DNA of 64,000 nt from Breoghania sp. Its GTDB lineage: Bacteria; Pseudomonadota; Alphaproteobacteria; Rhizobiales; Stappiaceae. The stretch spans positions 124,001-188,000 of the forward strand of contig NZ_JASJAV010000030.1 in assembly GCF_030066895.1 (NCBI RefSeq). Direction: 5' to 3'. Shown here in pieces: positions 31,501 through 36,458 of this stretch; positions within the stretch are counted from its first letter, which is position 1, and each line of letters starts with the position of its first letter. The position numbers and the translations under genes are program-made. The notes under the pieces are model-generated. The model was not told where the DNA came from, made no database searches, and was given only the letters and a program-made list of their open reading frames with translations.

Positions 31501-34109
31501 GCCGTTTCGTGCTTCAAGACGCGCAAGGAGAGATCGCGGAAGACGATACGCCGTACGCCCGCTTTGTCGAGGAGATCGATATCCATGGTGCGCACGGGCG
31601 CATCGGCGGCCTGACCGGAGCGCAGGCGCACATGGGCCCACATGGTCGCCTCACATGGCCCGGAAACTTCGACCCGACCGCAGGCAAAGGGGACGGCAGC
31701 ACCTTTCGGGGCCTCGGTGCCCGTTGCCACCCACGCCTGAATGGCGGCATCGAGCAGAACGGGGTGAAGCGGCATAGCGTCTAGCGAGAGCAACAGGCGG
31801 CGCGGCAAGCGGAGCTGGGCGAGAACCTCACCTTCCCCGTTGCGATTGACCCGGGCGAGTGCGCGGAAGGCCGGGCCGTGATCGACACCGCTGTTGCGCA
31901 GTCGATCGTAACAGGTATCGACCTTGACCGGTTCGGCAATCCGGCCTTTCAGGGCGTCGAGATCGACCGGCCCGGGCTGCCCGTTGTCCTGATCCTTGAT
32001 CCGCCCCGTGGCGTTGGGCTGCGCCTCCTCCGACACGGTGCGGACGGAAAAGCGGAGCTCTCCGGCATCGCGGCGCTCAAGTGCCGTTTCGACCGTGATC
32101 GCGCGCCGGTCCTCGATCAGGACGGGGCGGCTCCAGACGATATCCTCCAGTGCGAAAGCGCTTCCGCTCAGCCCTCCGGCCAGCGTTGCCGCCGCGCGCG
32201 CCATCTCAAGACAAGCGACGCCGGGCAGGACCGAGCGGCCGTCGACATGGTGATCGGAGAGAACGAATTCATCGCCAGTCAGCCGTGTCTCGAAGCCGGC
32301 GCGCTCGAGACCGGACGTATTGCGATGGAGGAGCGGATGGGGAACGGGTGTCTGATCCTTCGCGCCCAGCGACAGGTCCATCCAGTGCCGCTGCCGCTCA
32401 AAAGGATAAACCGGCACATGGATGCGCCGCCCGTGCGATGGCCAATCGACGTCCTCGCTTGCCGCAAAGCGCCGGGCCAAAGCGATGATCTCCGCGTCCC
32501 GGCTCTCGGCGGTCGCCTCGATACCGGCCGGGAAAACGCCGCCGTCGGCGCCGTCGATCAGGAAAGCACGGAGCGCTTCGGCCAGATCTCCCAGATCATG
32601 CGCGAGGAAGACGCAGCGCGCCTCCATCGGCTCGCGGGCGACTTGATACGTGTGGGCGATATCTGCGAGCGGGGCCGTCTCGGGCGTTGCCTCCTCGACA
32701 AAGCGCAGCAGCATGGCCGCGTAATGCGCAAGACGTCCCTCGTTCGCGGCACTGAGCGGCACGGCGCGGAGGGTCGGAGCGTCGATTTCAGGTGCGGGGA
32801 GCTGAGCGGGCCCCTCTTCCAGCAACACATGACCGTTGCTGCCGCCGAAGCCGAAGGAACTGACGCAGGCGCGTCTCGGATGCCCGTCGCGGCGGGGCCA
32901 GTCGGTCGCTTGCTTTTGGATACGGAAGGGCGTGCCGGAGAGATCGATCAACTGGTTCTGCTGATGAAAGCCGACATTGGCGGGAAGGCGTTCGTGCTTC
33001 AGGGCGGCCAGCACCTTGACGATACCGGCGACACCGGCCGCGCTTTCCAGATGGCCGATATTCGTCTTGACCGAGCCGATGCCGCAGGTCTCGGGCTCGA
33101 AACTCACGCAGGCTTCGGCGGCCAGCGTCTCGAAGGCCTGTTTCAGGCCGGAAATCTCGATCGGATCGCCGAGCGGCGTTCCCGTGCCGTGGGCCTCGAC
33201 ATAGCCGATCGTGTCGGGACTGATCCCGGCCTCGCGCTGAACCTCGCAGATCAGGTCGGCTTGCGCGGCGGGGTTGGTGACGGTCAGCGAATTCGTTCGC
33301 CCGCCGTGATTGACGCCGATGCCGCAGATGACGGCGTGGATCGGGTCCCCGTCGGCCTGTGCCTTTGAGAGCAATTTCAGCAGCAGGATCGCGCCGCCCT
33401 CGCCCCGCACATAGCCGTCGGCCGCCTCATCGAAGACCTTGGCGCGGCCGTCGCGCGACAGCATCCCGGCCTTGGAGAAGGCGACGAAGTGGTTCGGCGA
33501 CCAGACGAGATTGAAGCCGCCCGCCAGCGCTTGATCGCAGGTGCCATCCTGGATCGCGCGCACGGCCTCGTAGATCGAGGTCATGGAGGCGGCGCAGGCC
33601 GTGTCGTTGGTGACGCTGGGCCCATGAAAATCGAAGAAATGCGAGATCCGATTGGCGATGATGGAAAAGGCGATGCCCGTCGGCGTGTAGGCATCGACGC
33701 TCGCCAGATGCTTTTCCAGAAGCTCGGCGTAGTCCCAATGGCACACGCCCATGAAGACGCCGGTGCGACCTCCCGCCAGATCTGACGCGCGGTAGCCCGC
33801 ATCCTCCACCGCCTGCCACGCCATCTCCAAGGCAAAGCGCTGCTGCGGGTCCATCCATGCGGCCTCGCGCGGCGAGATGCCGAAGAATTCCGCGTCGAAA
33901 CAATCCGCATGCTCAATGAAGCCGCCGCGCACGGCGGTCGTCCGACCGTCCGCAAGGCCCTTCGGGTTCCAGCGCTCAAGAGGCACGTCGGAAATCAGGG
34001 AGCGTTCGGCGGCCAGATGCTCCCAGAAACCGTCGAGACTATCGGCGCCCGGCAGGCGCAGGCCCACCCCGACAATGGCAACAGGTTCGCGTGGAAGATT
34101 TTTTGCCAT
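13563..34109 (-). CDS. trans-AT polyketide synthase PKS1 (glutarimide-type first PKS)
   Basis: 6,848-residue PKS with six KSs and no AT: KS-DH-KR-ACP, KS-B-ACP, KS-KR-ACP, KS-deadACP-MT-ACP, KS-ECH-ECH-ACP-ACP, KS-DH*. The ATG lies 12 nt after the stop of the AT–ER gene; the TGA overlaps the next ATG. There is no loading domain: the protein starts directly with a KS, so the starter must come on a separate ACP, very probably 40205–40453 with its amidotransferase. Modules 1–3 match the order of glutarimide-forming PKSs, in which malonamyl-ACP is extended, dehydrated and cyclised after vinylogous addition of a malonyl unit by the branching (B) domain. The missing C-terminal ACP is at the start of PKS2. 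I infer a glutarimide polyketide; exact chemistry after module 3 is open. Confidence 0.95.
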   Translation of the reverse strand: MAKNLPREPVAIVGVGLRLPGADSLDGFWEHLAAERSLISDVPLERWNPKGLADGRTTAVRGGFIEHADCFDAEFFGISPREAAWMDPQQRFALEMAWQAVEDAGYRASDLAGGRTGVFMGVCHWDYAELLEKHLASVDAYTPTGIAFSIIANRISHFFDFHGPSVTNDTACAASMTSIYEAVRAIQDGTCDQALAGGFNLVWSPNHFVAFSKAGMLSRDGRAKVFDEAADGYVRGEGGAILLLKLLSKAQADGDPIHAVICGIGVNHGGRTNSLTVTNPAAQADLICEVQREAGISPDTIGYVEAHGTGTPLGDPIEISGLKQAFETLAAEACVSFEPETCGIGSVKTNIGHLESAAGVAGIVKVLAALKHERLPANVGFHQQNQLIDLSGTPFRIQKQATDWPRRDGHPRRACVSSFGFGGSNGHVLLEEGPAQLPAPEIDAPTLRAVPLSAANEGRLAHYAAMLLRFVEEATPETAPLADIAHTYQVAREPMEARCVFLAHDLGDLAEALRAFLIDGADGGVFPAGIEATAESRDAEIIALARRFAASEDVDWPSHGRRIHVPVYPFERQRHWMDLSLGAKDQTPVPHPLLHRNTSGLERAGFETRLTGDEFVLSDHHVDGRSVLPGVACLEMARAAATLAGGLSGSAFALEDIVWSRPVLIEDRRAITVETALERRDAGELRFSVRTVSEEAQPNATGRIKDQDNGQPGPVDLDALKGRIAEPVKVDTCYDRLRNSGVDHGPAFRALARVNRNGEGEVLAQLRLPRRLLLSLDAMPLHPVLLDAAIQAWVATGTEAPKGAAVPFACGRVEVSGPCEATMWAHVRLRSGQAADAPVRTMDIDLLDKAGVRRIVFRDLSLRVLKHETAPASEPRDETAMQLFVTDGGWQPMPLDLRQDAPQANVRVLLAGTDAETKAALAREPGWTVEILPDVSALGEAEAVETLFTTVSASVREALRDRSSEPVNFIVLTTDTVPATAPLASLLKTVHIESPKLAGRVIRIAGDVTPDRLKSITSAESRARDTLTELWYDAGGIRRAWLPVSDTLCGDTNMRAIDLHGVYWITGGLGGLGRIFADWLISRGAHKLLLTGRRAEPDAPASIWLEAQHSAGIEIFYRPCDIADGTQVEAVAAEIARDHGKLKGIIHTAGVLDDGYILTQEPEQAAAVFAPKVAGTLNLDRATHDLPLDFFVLCSSIASVFGNAGQSVYAAANAFMDAFAERRAAEVAAGKCHGQTVAIAWPLWADGGMSADKATRQVMRRRLGLSPLPREAGLVALETILSGPGSPRSTVLYGDLERIDGVLDDYGRAPDNAQPSAPQSTVSEGATEIDDAALLKRTVDHLRDILADVLEMDATRIRANRKLEEYGLDSIAIVESTNRLEEGLGPLSKTLFFEYVDLEGVAGHLVAERGGALRALFADELEREEPPLETDREAVAVNAAPVSVVTSPPISEEQGPEVFKPQHDDRHDVAIVGLSLHVSNADTQEAFWKMLSEGIDGFEPVPSERWDNAALHHLERDVLGKTVVKTGCFLPDIDKFDPRYFRISQAEAELMSPEVRLFLQASVEAFEDAGYSRETMARRMGGDVAVIVGSMTNEYDLYGFQNMLMRGSLASGSYTGTVPNMVSYYYGFTGPSYFLDTMCSASSTCVHEAVHMLRAGRCRMALAGGVSLLLHPQKLIATSQEHFTTKSADVIRGYGLGAEGTILGEGVGALVLKPLIDAERDGDHIYGVITGSGISNAGVRNGFTVPNPNQQAAAIERALEDAGIGPQTIGYIEGHGSGTALGDPIEIKALTQVFRKHTRAVQTCPIGTVKSNVAHLLGASGLAGIVKVLAQLKHGQLAPSLHAETLNPDIPFATSPFYVQRELASWKRLLDEGGKELPRRAGVTSIGAGGMNSHILIEEYRAPARTEDRHEPDLLVFSALTSDRLRAVLDRFAAFLEDQPDTRLSDIAYTLQVGRNELTARLAFVARDGADVLAAICAFLRDGTLAPGMVHVPSILDVDPPQDREAITADCAARRLERVGAAWVNGAEIDWDRLNRGRDVRRISLPAYPFEKIHCWYQSEPDVPSVINPMGARSKLHPFIGLNRSDASGLRYTTAIHLKELRDYVWLDGGRETVLPTVAPEIVAAAARIAGIAVHPWVTDLRIEMNPDWPNVRDLEIAVEPGGAVRIDLVTVEGMRSCWVRANVTDAEPTSESQIDLEALRARAVEVLDHKAVYAALKTHRLSFGPYLESIRELWHLPDGGILCALREDQPQQDFFKRNTLCPALALGAAFEAMLLSSPESAGAALHGMAGAVFSGGDIANVLCRPEPSGILNIQFLDQTGRVVGTLSSIAMGEEAQILSSVPETNEQATPITPSSQSLRDDLRRRAADILKFAAADIGMRDTFHDLGFDSISLTRYANDLSATYGIDLSPAIFFECEHIEALADHLIKRHGVTVSERAKEPAPAAATVATKAPVVAREMPAIKTSSGTADTRIAVIGMAGRFPQSPDIESFFDNLLAGRDLTRDMPMDRYSPAYAEHLRKAGFTRHGGFLEGVDRFDAALFKVSPVEAERMDPQQRLLLESTWRTLEDAGYRPEDLPRDTGVFVGISALDYASLWRAEGLASDGYLATGNSLAMAANRLSHFFDLNGPSQSIDTACSSSLVALLRARDALLAGQCDAAIVGGVNLCLALEGFEGPALAGMLSPTGRCHTFGKAADGYARGEGVVTLLVKRLADAERDGDRILGVIAGGAENHGGRSGALTAPNAKAQGALIKEAMRGSDPASISYIEAHGTGTELGDPVEINGLSRAFEDLRGDGFSTGPSIGLGTVKSNIGHLEAAAGLAGVIKVLTAIRRGELPPTLHSEPLNPHINLDGTPFHIVTSREAWPDGGPEHPRRAGVSSFGFGGSNAHVVLESYDRPSGENRHPRPPRVFAETRFWLPGIQTASDESETLFFAADWQKAEVLGQTFSGRRIVIGCGVSIPESDAAEVYYLSLARDDVGVRYKDAARQVLGLLRAEMAASGHESVLVQLVVPGNGEGSLLSGLGGMLLSAAQEDPRIRSQVIEVPENAGDEISRWLSEDSGAPTGSHIRHRDGRREIRVWLEIPASAPAQSRRDGGVYLIAGGMGGLGRLLAEHIAQTTKGAVLVLAGSRPLDEDRTAFLAHLRDLGAVTAYRQVDLTNAGAVKELVDHVVEVHGGLNVVFHCAGVLRDGFIATKLDDDIETVLAPKIDGAVALREACAGLDLDAFVLFSSLAGPFGNAGQADYAAANGFLDALARAFSGRIKAIDWPLWRDGGMRVDEPTREALFRRMGQRPLETEAGLEALRRALGQEATQIAVVAGAGERIRTFFAGSAEEPSRLSMLPVQDHAPSQELAAETRARLAALFAEASGLTASAIDAQVPLEDYGIDSLMITRLNNALGDIFEDLPKTLFFRHRTLAAVSDYLVVAQPASCARWCGIAEPAPVRAAAQLAPSAPETTVSRDEPIAIIGMSGTYPDAPDLDAFWQNLVSGHDAVHDIPAERWSMDGFYEPDPDQAAAEGKSYSRRGAFLEGFAEFDPLFFRLSPRDAAAMDPQERLFLMSAWQALEDAGYARARLKQIAGCEHEGARVGVFAGVTKTGYALYGPYRTQGGARVRPTTSFASIANRVSHLFDFAGPSMPVDTMCSSSLTAIYEACEHLRRGSCAMAIAGGVNLYLHSSTYVELSAAHMLSPSGECRSFGEGADGFVPGEGVGCVLLKPLSQALADGDRIHALIRATAVNHGGRTNGFTVPSPAAQRDVVRAALDCAGLSADQIGYIEAHGTGTELGDPIEVDGLTQAFARDTTATGICALGSVKSSIGHLEAAAGIAGLTKVVLQMKNRTLVPSLHAERINPNIDLAKTPFTLQREAAPWTTSGQRCAGISSFGAGGANAHVIVEEWAEPQDPSRHAETCSGPQAIVLSARTDERLKEQVRQLIAFLRKTPPQASQALPDPAKAREALRGEIGRLLNVDPADIDCDETFDALGLDASYIPALRTWCEASFGASVSPAELDLAGSVTGLAEAVCAKGGEAPPPETALKLADIAYTLQVGREAMESRLAVLAGSVADLTRALEAWLAGREVDIPVLSGKADGKRSALAALAGDAVIHEVVARAWEAGRLEAVLGLWLEGADIDWPDLRRTSPPRIVSLPTYPFEKTRYWLPADLLGINSALRFSPDTKGADSLLRVIEARSGDQALKTELETLETALAQVLGETLRDLSEPDVNPSYRAWLKAARGLLASEHDGESLSLSEAWAAWEALRQAGGPSAQMDLAEAALRALPEILTGKLRATDILFPEGHQTLVEAVYKENQVAARFSRTVAEAAVQVAAGWSEPSHKLRILEIGAGTGGTSEPVFDALATFADRIAAYVYTDVSRAFLIHAERHYSGRVPGLKTALFDIEKPLAGQDVEPGAHDLVIAANVLHATADIHETLARVRETMAPGAVLLLNETSRPTLFTHVTFGLLEGWWRFTDPDRRIPGTPSLTAENWKAGLEASGFQWEAVSSHAEQALGQQIIVASASGAAVSKPVASTPLEEPSEPGLALRERLLAALGETLNMAPSRIDPARSFADYGLDSILGAEFVHRLRKALTIEVDQTDLFDFANVARLEQHLLGEQRELALTKPQAPPAAVAQPQQTISAGRDKAHAPIAIVGASGRFAKSETLDALWQYLKAGEDLIEPVSRFDLTPFYKDAEPGTYGHHGSFIDGIDRFDPVFFGISGVEATYMDPQQRLFLEEAWKTLESAGHGGEDMVGRRIGVFVGCAHGDYQELFTEQPPGQAFWGNTTSLIPSRISYLLDLKGPAVAIDTACSSSLVALHTACRSLRDGECEMALAGGVFVQCSPRFFRYANAAAMLSPTGHCAAFGAGADGMVPGEAVGTVLLRPLADALADGDTVLGLVVASSINQDGTTNGITAPSASSQERLIRQVYEDYDIDPGTLGYVEAHGTGTVLGDPIEHAALVRAFADVSDHEIVLGSVKSNIGHATTAAGFAGLAKVLLSLREETIPPSLHFDGGNPAIDFARGPFRVNTAPVSWAPEPGHVRRAAISSFGFGGTNAHVVVEEAPQVTSVREPAKSQLFVLSARTQDQLRAQAEHLSAHLEIHPDLLSEDVAFTLIAGRRAFSHRLAFVTDDLETLATSLRAWLSGDPNCGVETGQAAGDTDAAPIVPESADGDRRTEDLNALARRFLSGGSLDAKTLFVNPRRRVPLPTYPFAGKSYWVNAERPSKQQASIPIAPEEAVAAPSEPTGLSVRLVAPAAIAASVQSPAVVRSAKVILPPLDPTPAKVEKAGEIICRADEEGVCVLTLTGSWGKALATGLTRELEAAGADETVRAVILTGETFWQSASTAVLGFAPDCVLTCAVPVVVAVRGHVSGQPGAMALLADFLVADDEVRFEDIPAASGKLTAHLVDRRLAGDAGAPRVPAAEVPDAAIALARQIAQGPREALVLLKRHMRRELPLLLADFRPVACPLALPADGPGDILGSPRTIPLTTDVMSLALYQDGIAVLTMEEREGRNMFTPAFMDGLEEAFATIAALAEAKVAVLTGHDGYFSCGGTREGLADLQKGDSHFTDRRIYSLPLECELPVIAAMQGHGIGAGWSLGLYCDLTILAAEAVYHSNYLWYGFTPGAGATLIFPYRLGDDLGREILFTAREFRGRELGERSSRVLVRPGRDVLSTALAAARELACATREDLVAAKNRAAALLRGRLETVLERELAMHDRTFIGNEGVRARIAEKFDAAEEAADMVELEKTPAFDSAALEVDLVASLAQDLMIEVGDIRAEDGFLDLGLDSILAVTWIRNLNKRFEIDLPATTVYAYPTVKALTAHVAELVARKQPVAEPTRIPEAAAPPKPAAPAPRENLRREIIASLAEDLMLDPADIAEDAGFLDLGLDSILAVTWIRNLNKRYGIDLPATAVYAYPSVGALIGHISGLVLAAEKPAAETPPTPGPHVEIPASPAPQPLVETSGPEPIAIIGASGKFPKAEDLEAFWRNIASARDCIDEVPSSRWDIARFYDPDPQARGKSYCKWMGALDEPAAFDARFFNITPLEAELMDPQQRLFLEAAWHAIEDAAIKPADLSGKSCGVYVSSGPSGYEELIKERNTYSLLGSSGSILAARISYLLDLRGPCLSIDTACSSSLVAIAQACEALLTGTCDMALAGGACVLVGPNMFIDTSKVAMLSADGRCFTFDERANGFVPGEGIGALVLKRLSDAERDGDPIHAVIRGWGVNQDGRTNGITAPNPKAQAALLKSTHERFDIDPASIGLIECHGTGTALGDPIEVEGLTEAFEGVPEGARCALSSVKSNIGHLLASAGIAGALKAMLALEHRQLPPSVHVETLNSHIPFERTPFAVTTALEDWAEPSNGQPRRAGVSAFGFSGTNAHLVLEEYRHAPLEPDTTTPPIFVLSARTREQLIDYAGEMERFVTAATDLDLTALAATLQHGRATFSERLAFTFSGRGDLLRKLLSVSAGLSLDGVHLSSGDEAAIAVFTSDDEARTLVGKWLRSGETPRLEKTADLWAKGLDIDWPQSAVPRIHAPGYPFARTRYWIEPADTPQEVAAASGVALSPLFAAPPSQGEIGRMTLRINGDEPFLTTHVTGEKRLAAGLFLLEFARNALERLSGRSVSGLRQLLWGRPVAINGRPRDLTVTVMADAEGLLYRIEADGEDGAPCHLGSGVAGTDHGEPGTFAAPDGPLPGTAITETFRAFSERCAVHSGPPTPEMAQVTEVTRDGETLTARLTMPRGAAAHQPMLFDPFVLDAVWRLLTFRASGCVPDAGKGNALSFPLSIEAATGFAPLGDGALVRISGDPVTPTPSHFTVNVFDATGSEALRLEGVRLTGPEKGQEIRFEEELRS
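13575..16225 (-). other. PKS1 module 6 (split): KS and DH-like domain, ACP missing
   Basis: KS about 16225–14955 (DTACSSSL, ECHGTGT, KSNIGH). The C-terminal DH-fold domain about 14395–13575 keeps the first His and the second-motif Asp (DPFVLDAVWR) but has lost the Gly and Pro of HxxxGxxxxP (reads HVTGEKRLAAG). It may be a modified DH, a pyran/furan-forming cyclase, or inactive. The protein ends here; the ACP begins PKS2. Confidence 0.75.
16330..20190 (-). other. PKS1 module 5: KS-ECH-ECH-ACP-ACP (beta-branching module)
   Basis: KS about 20190–18935 (DTACSSSL, EAHGTGT, KSNIGH). Two crotonase-fold segments follow: a degenerate one about 18270–17700 and a full ECH2-like one about 17660–16940 resembling PksI (FSCGGTREGL, MQGHGIGAGW, YGFTPGAGATLIFP). 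The twin ACPs (about 16850–16620 and 16550–16330) both read GLDSILAVTWIRNLNK, with the Trp six residues after Ser that flags beta-branching ACPs. This is the likely target of the HMG-synthase cassette at 42472–46017. Confidence 0.85.
20275..23740 (-). other. PKS1 module 4: KS-(inactive ACP)-MT-ACP
   Basis: KS about 23740–22420 (DTMCSSSL, EAHGTGT, KSSIGH). An ACP-like segment about 22285–22050 lies between the KS core and the rest of its linker; where the carrier Ser should be it reads LGLDASY (Ala codon 22158–22160). The post-KS linker then resumes (SLPTYPFEKTRYW). MT about 21330–20590 carries the SAM loop EIGAGTGGTS, then a functional ACP about 20505–20275 (GLDSI). C- or O-methylation cannot be told apart by eye. 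Confidence 0.8.
23830..26705 (-). other. PKS1 module 3: KS-KR-ACP
   Basis: KS about 26705–25420 (DTACSSSL, EAHGTGT, KSNIGH), KR about 25330–24140 (AGGMGGLG; Tyr in GQADYAAANGF), ACP about 24050–23830 (GIDSL). All motifs look intact, so a beta-hydroxyl is expected next to the cyclised headgroup, as in other glutarimide polyketides. Confidence 0.85.
26830..29710 (-). other. PKS1 module 2: KS-B-ACP (vinylogous branching type)
   Basis: KS about 29710–28400 is divergent: DTMCSASSTCV, EGHGSGT and KSNVAH, but Cys and both His remain. It is followed at about 27900–27090 by a DH-sized domain without the dehydratase His (LRDYVWLDGGRETVLP where HxxxGxxxxP is expected), then an ACP about 27040–26830 (GFDSI). 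KS, DH-like domain without catalytic residues, and ACP is the layout of the branching module known from rhizoxin and glutarimide PKSs. Assignment as B is inferred from order and lost motif. Confidence 0.75.
29880..34095 (-). other. PKS1 module 1: KS-DH-KR-ACP
   Basis: KS about 34095–32815 with an unusual active site, NDTACAASM, instead of DTACSSSL; EAHGTGT and KTNIGH are normal. DH about 32345–31510 (HHVDGRSVLP, HPVLLDAAIQ). KR about 31480–30200 (TGGLGGLG; Tyr in GQSVYAAANAF). ACP about 30110–29880 (GLDSI). Expected output is the unsaturated thioester that the next module's branching chemistry needs as Michael acceptor. Confidence 0.85.
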
Positions 34110-34121
34110 GCCCCGCCGCCC

Positions 34122-36458
34122 CTATCGCACCAGCGCCGAAAGGCGGCCATTCAGAAGATCGGCCGTTTCTTCCAGCAGCTTCAGGCCGATCGTATCGGCA
34201 TGACGATTGCGCCAGGATTGCAGCTCGGTTCCCGCCACCCATTGATTGAAAGCGCCGAGGGCCGGGCCACAATGGATCTGGAAATCGACCTTGTGCGCAG
34301 TCTCCCCCCTCAAGGCCCAGTCGGTCGTGTCGCGGTAATAGCGCTTGAAGACCAGCGCCATGCGGTGCTTGGGCATGCGCTCCGCCCGCTCGATCTCGGC
34401 AGGCGGAAAGACGCGGGCGATCTCGGCGAAGACCTCGTCGAAACTGCGACCGAAATAGCGTTCCTCGATCTGCTTGCGCTGCTTGCGCTCGATCGCCTCC
34501 AGCCCCTCGTGCTGGCGGTAGAACGAGACGAGCTTTTCCGCGCGCGCCGGGAAGAACACGCCCTTTTTCAGAACCTGGATCTTGGAGCCAAACTCGAACA
34601 TCTCGCCGGACGGCGCATAGGCGGTGTCGTAGACATTGATACCTTCCAGCATATCCTTGACCGCATCGCTTGTGCCCGCCTCGGCCGTACACTGGTTGAT
34701 CGATCCCGTGACGATGAAATCGGCGCCCAACACGAAGACGGCCGCCGCCGCCTCCGGCGTGCCGATGCCGCCCGCAGCGCCCACAAACAACGGCCCGAAG
34801 CCGGGAAAGCGCGCCTCGGCCTGATCCCTCAGTTTCAGGATCGGCGGAATCAGCGCAAACGGCATGCCCTGATCGGTGTGACCGCCGGAATCGGCCTCCA
34901 CACAGATCGCATCTGCCATCGGGACCTGGCGCAGAAGATCGGCCTCTTCTGCCGTGACGGAGCGATCTTTAAGAAGCTTTTCGACGACCGCCTCGGGCAC
35001 CGGGCCGAAGAATTGCGCGGCGACATCCGGGCGAGAAACCTTGGCAATGACCCGGTTTTTCGCCCGGACCTTTTCGCCTTGTCGCTCAAGGCTCTTCGCA
35101 CGGTAGCGCACCAGCGCGGGCGTCACCTCCATGAAGGCGGAGGCCTCGACGATATCGACGCCTTCCTCCAGCAGCAGGTCGGTCAACTCGTCTTCGAGAT
35201 GCGGCCGGTTGAGATGGGCGATGAAATTGACACCGAAGGCGGCGCCTGCCGGGATCTGCGCCCGGATTTCGTGGATGGCGCTCCGGATCTCCGGGATGGA
35301 CAGGCCGGCCGCGCCGAAAAAGCCCAAAAGGCCCGCCTTCGCCATGCGGATGACGATGCCGATTGAGGCGATGCCCTGATACATCGATCCGCTGACATAG
35401 GGATATCTCAGGCCGAAAGCCTCGCAGAAGGCGCGCGAGCCGAGATTTTCCATCGTCACCCGGCCAAAGCCGACCGAGGCCTCGTTCAGCCCGTCCGGCG
35501 GATTCTCCTTCGGGGCTTCGGCCAGATGATCCGCTTCGGTATCCTCCCGCGCCGCGGCAGCCTCCTCCTCGGCGGCAAGGGCTGCGGCATCGAGCGGGCC
35601 CGCCTCCAGTTCGGTGCGCTTGAACATCGGTCGGACGACCGGCGGCCCGTCGGGGCCGATTTCCACGGTGTCGGCAAAGGTAACGCCCTTGGCCATCAGG
35701 TAGCGCAGACTCTCGCTCCAGCGCACGGGCGCGGTGATCTGCTCGATCATCCGGGCGGAGATTTCGCCATCGACATGCGGACGTGCGGTGACGTTCGAGA
35801 TCACCGGCACCTGTTGACATGCAAACATGAAGCTCTTGATGAACTCGGCGAATTGAGCGCGCGCCTCTTCCATGATCGGCGTATGGAACGCGCCGCTGAC
35901 GGGCAGCACCTTGTAGTGGCTGGCGCCCGCCTTCAGGAAAAGCTCTTCGGCTTCGGCCACCGCCTGGCGACGGCCGGAGACGACGATCTGCTTCGGCATG
36001 TTGAAGTTCGCCGCATGGATGTCGGTGATACCCTCGTTGCGCAGAAGATCCTCGATCGCAGCACCTTCGAGGCCGAGCACGGCCGCCATGCCGCCTTCGC
36101 GCGCTTCCGCCATCAAGGCTCCGCGCTTGGCGACGAGGTTCAGGCCGGAGGCGAAATCGAGAACACCGGCGGCAAAGAGCGCAACATATTCCGAAACGCT
36201 GTGGCCGAGCAGATAGTCCGGCGTCTCGCCCGTCTCCTCCACATGCCGGAGATAGCGAAGCGCATTCACGACATAGAGGGCGGGCTGGGTATATTCGGTC
36301 TGGCTCAGTTTTTCGATCGGGCCGCCCGCGCACAGCGCGGCGATGCTATAGCCGAGAATATCGTCTGCTTGCTGCGCCAGTTCCGGCAACCGGACAAACT
36401 CGTCCTGCCCCATTCCCAACCGTTGGGCGCCTTGGCCGGGGAACATGCAGACCTTCAT
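34122..36458 (-). CDS. trans-acting acyltransferase fused to PfaD-type enoylreductase
   Basis: 778 residues. The ATG at 36458 forms an ATGA with the stop of the upstream ABC gene, so this start is preferred to upstream alternatives. Residues 1–~290 are a malonyl-CoA:ACP transacylase fold (FPGQGAQ near the start, Ser87 nucleophile, SGAFHTP His). The elbow reads GHSVSE rather than GHSxGE. After an Ala/Glu-rich linker, residues ~340–778 are an FMN-dependent, 2-nitropropane-dioxygenase-like enoylreductase (GSMYQGIAS, EADSGGHTDQG, GAAGGIGTP), as in PksE-like fusions. The AT probably loads malonyl units on the AT-less PKSs; the ER reduces enoyl intermediates in trans. Which module needs reduction is not visible. 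Confidence 0.92.
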   Translation of the reverse strand: MKVCMFPGQGAQRLGMGQDEFVRLPELAQQADDILGYSIAALCAGGPIEKLSQTEYTQPALYVVNALRYLRHVEETGETPDYLLGHSVSEYVALFAAGVLDFASGLNLVAKRGALMAEAREGGMAAVLGLEGAAIEDLLRNEGITDIHAANFNMPKQIVVSGRRQAVAEAEELFLKAGASHYKVLPVSGAFHTPIMEEARAQFAEFIKSFMFACQQVPVISNVTARPHVDGEISARMIEQITAPVRWSESLRYLMAKGVTFADTVEIGPDGPPVVRPMFKRTELEAGPLDAAALAAEEEAAAAREDTEADHLAEAPKENPPDGLNEASVGFGRVTMENLGSRAFCEAFGLRYPYVSGSMYQGIASIGIVIRMAKAGLLGFFGAAGLSIPEIRSAIHEIRAQIPAGAAFGVNFIAHLNRPHLEDELTDLLLEEGVDIVEASAFMEVTPALVRYRAKSLERQGEKVRAKNRVIAKVSRPDVAAQFFGPVPEAVVEKLLKDRSVTAEEADLLRQVPMADAICVEADSGGHTDQGMPFALIPPILKLRDQAEARFPGFGPLFVGAAGGIGTPEAAAAVFVLGADFIVTGSINQCTAEAGTSDAVKDMLEGINVYDTAYAPSGEMFEFGSKIQVLKKGVFFPARAEKLVSFYRQHEGLEAIERKQRKQIEERYFGRSFDEVFAEIARVFPPAEIERAERMPKHRMALVFKRYYRDTTDWALRGETAHKVDFQIHCGPALGAFNQWVAGTELQSWRNRHADTIGLKLLEETADLLNGRLSALVR

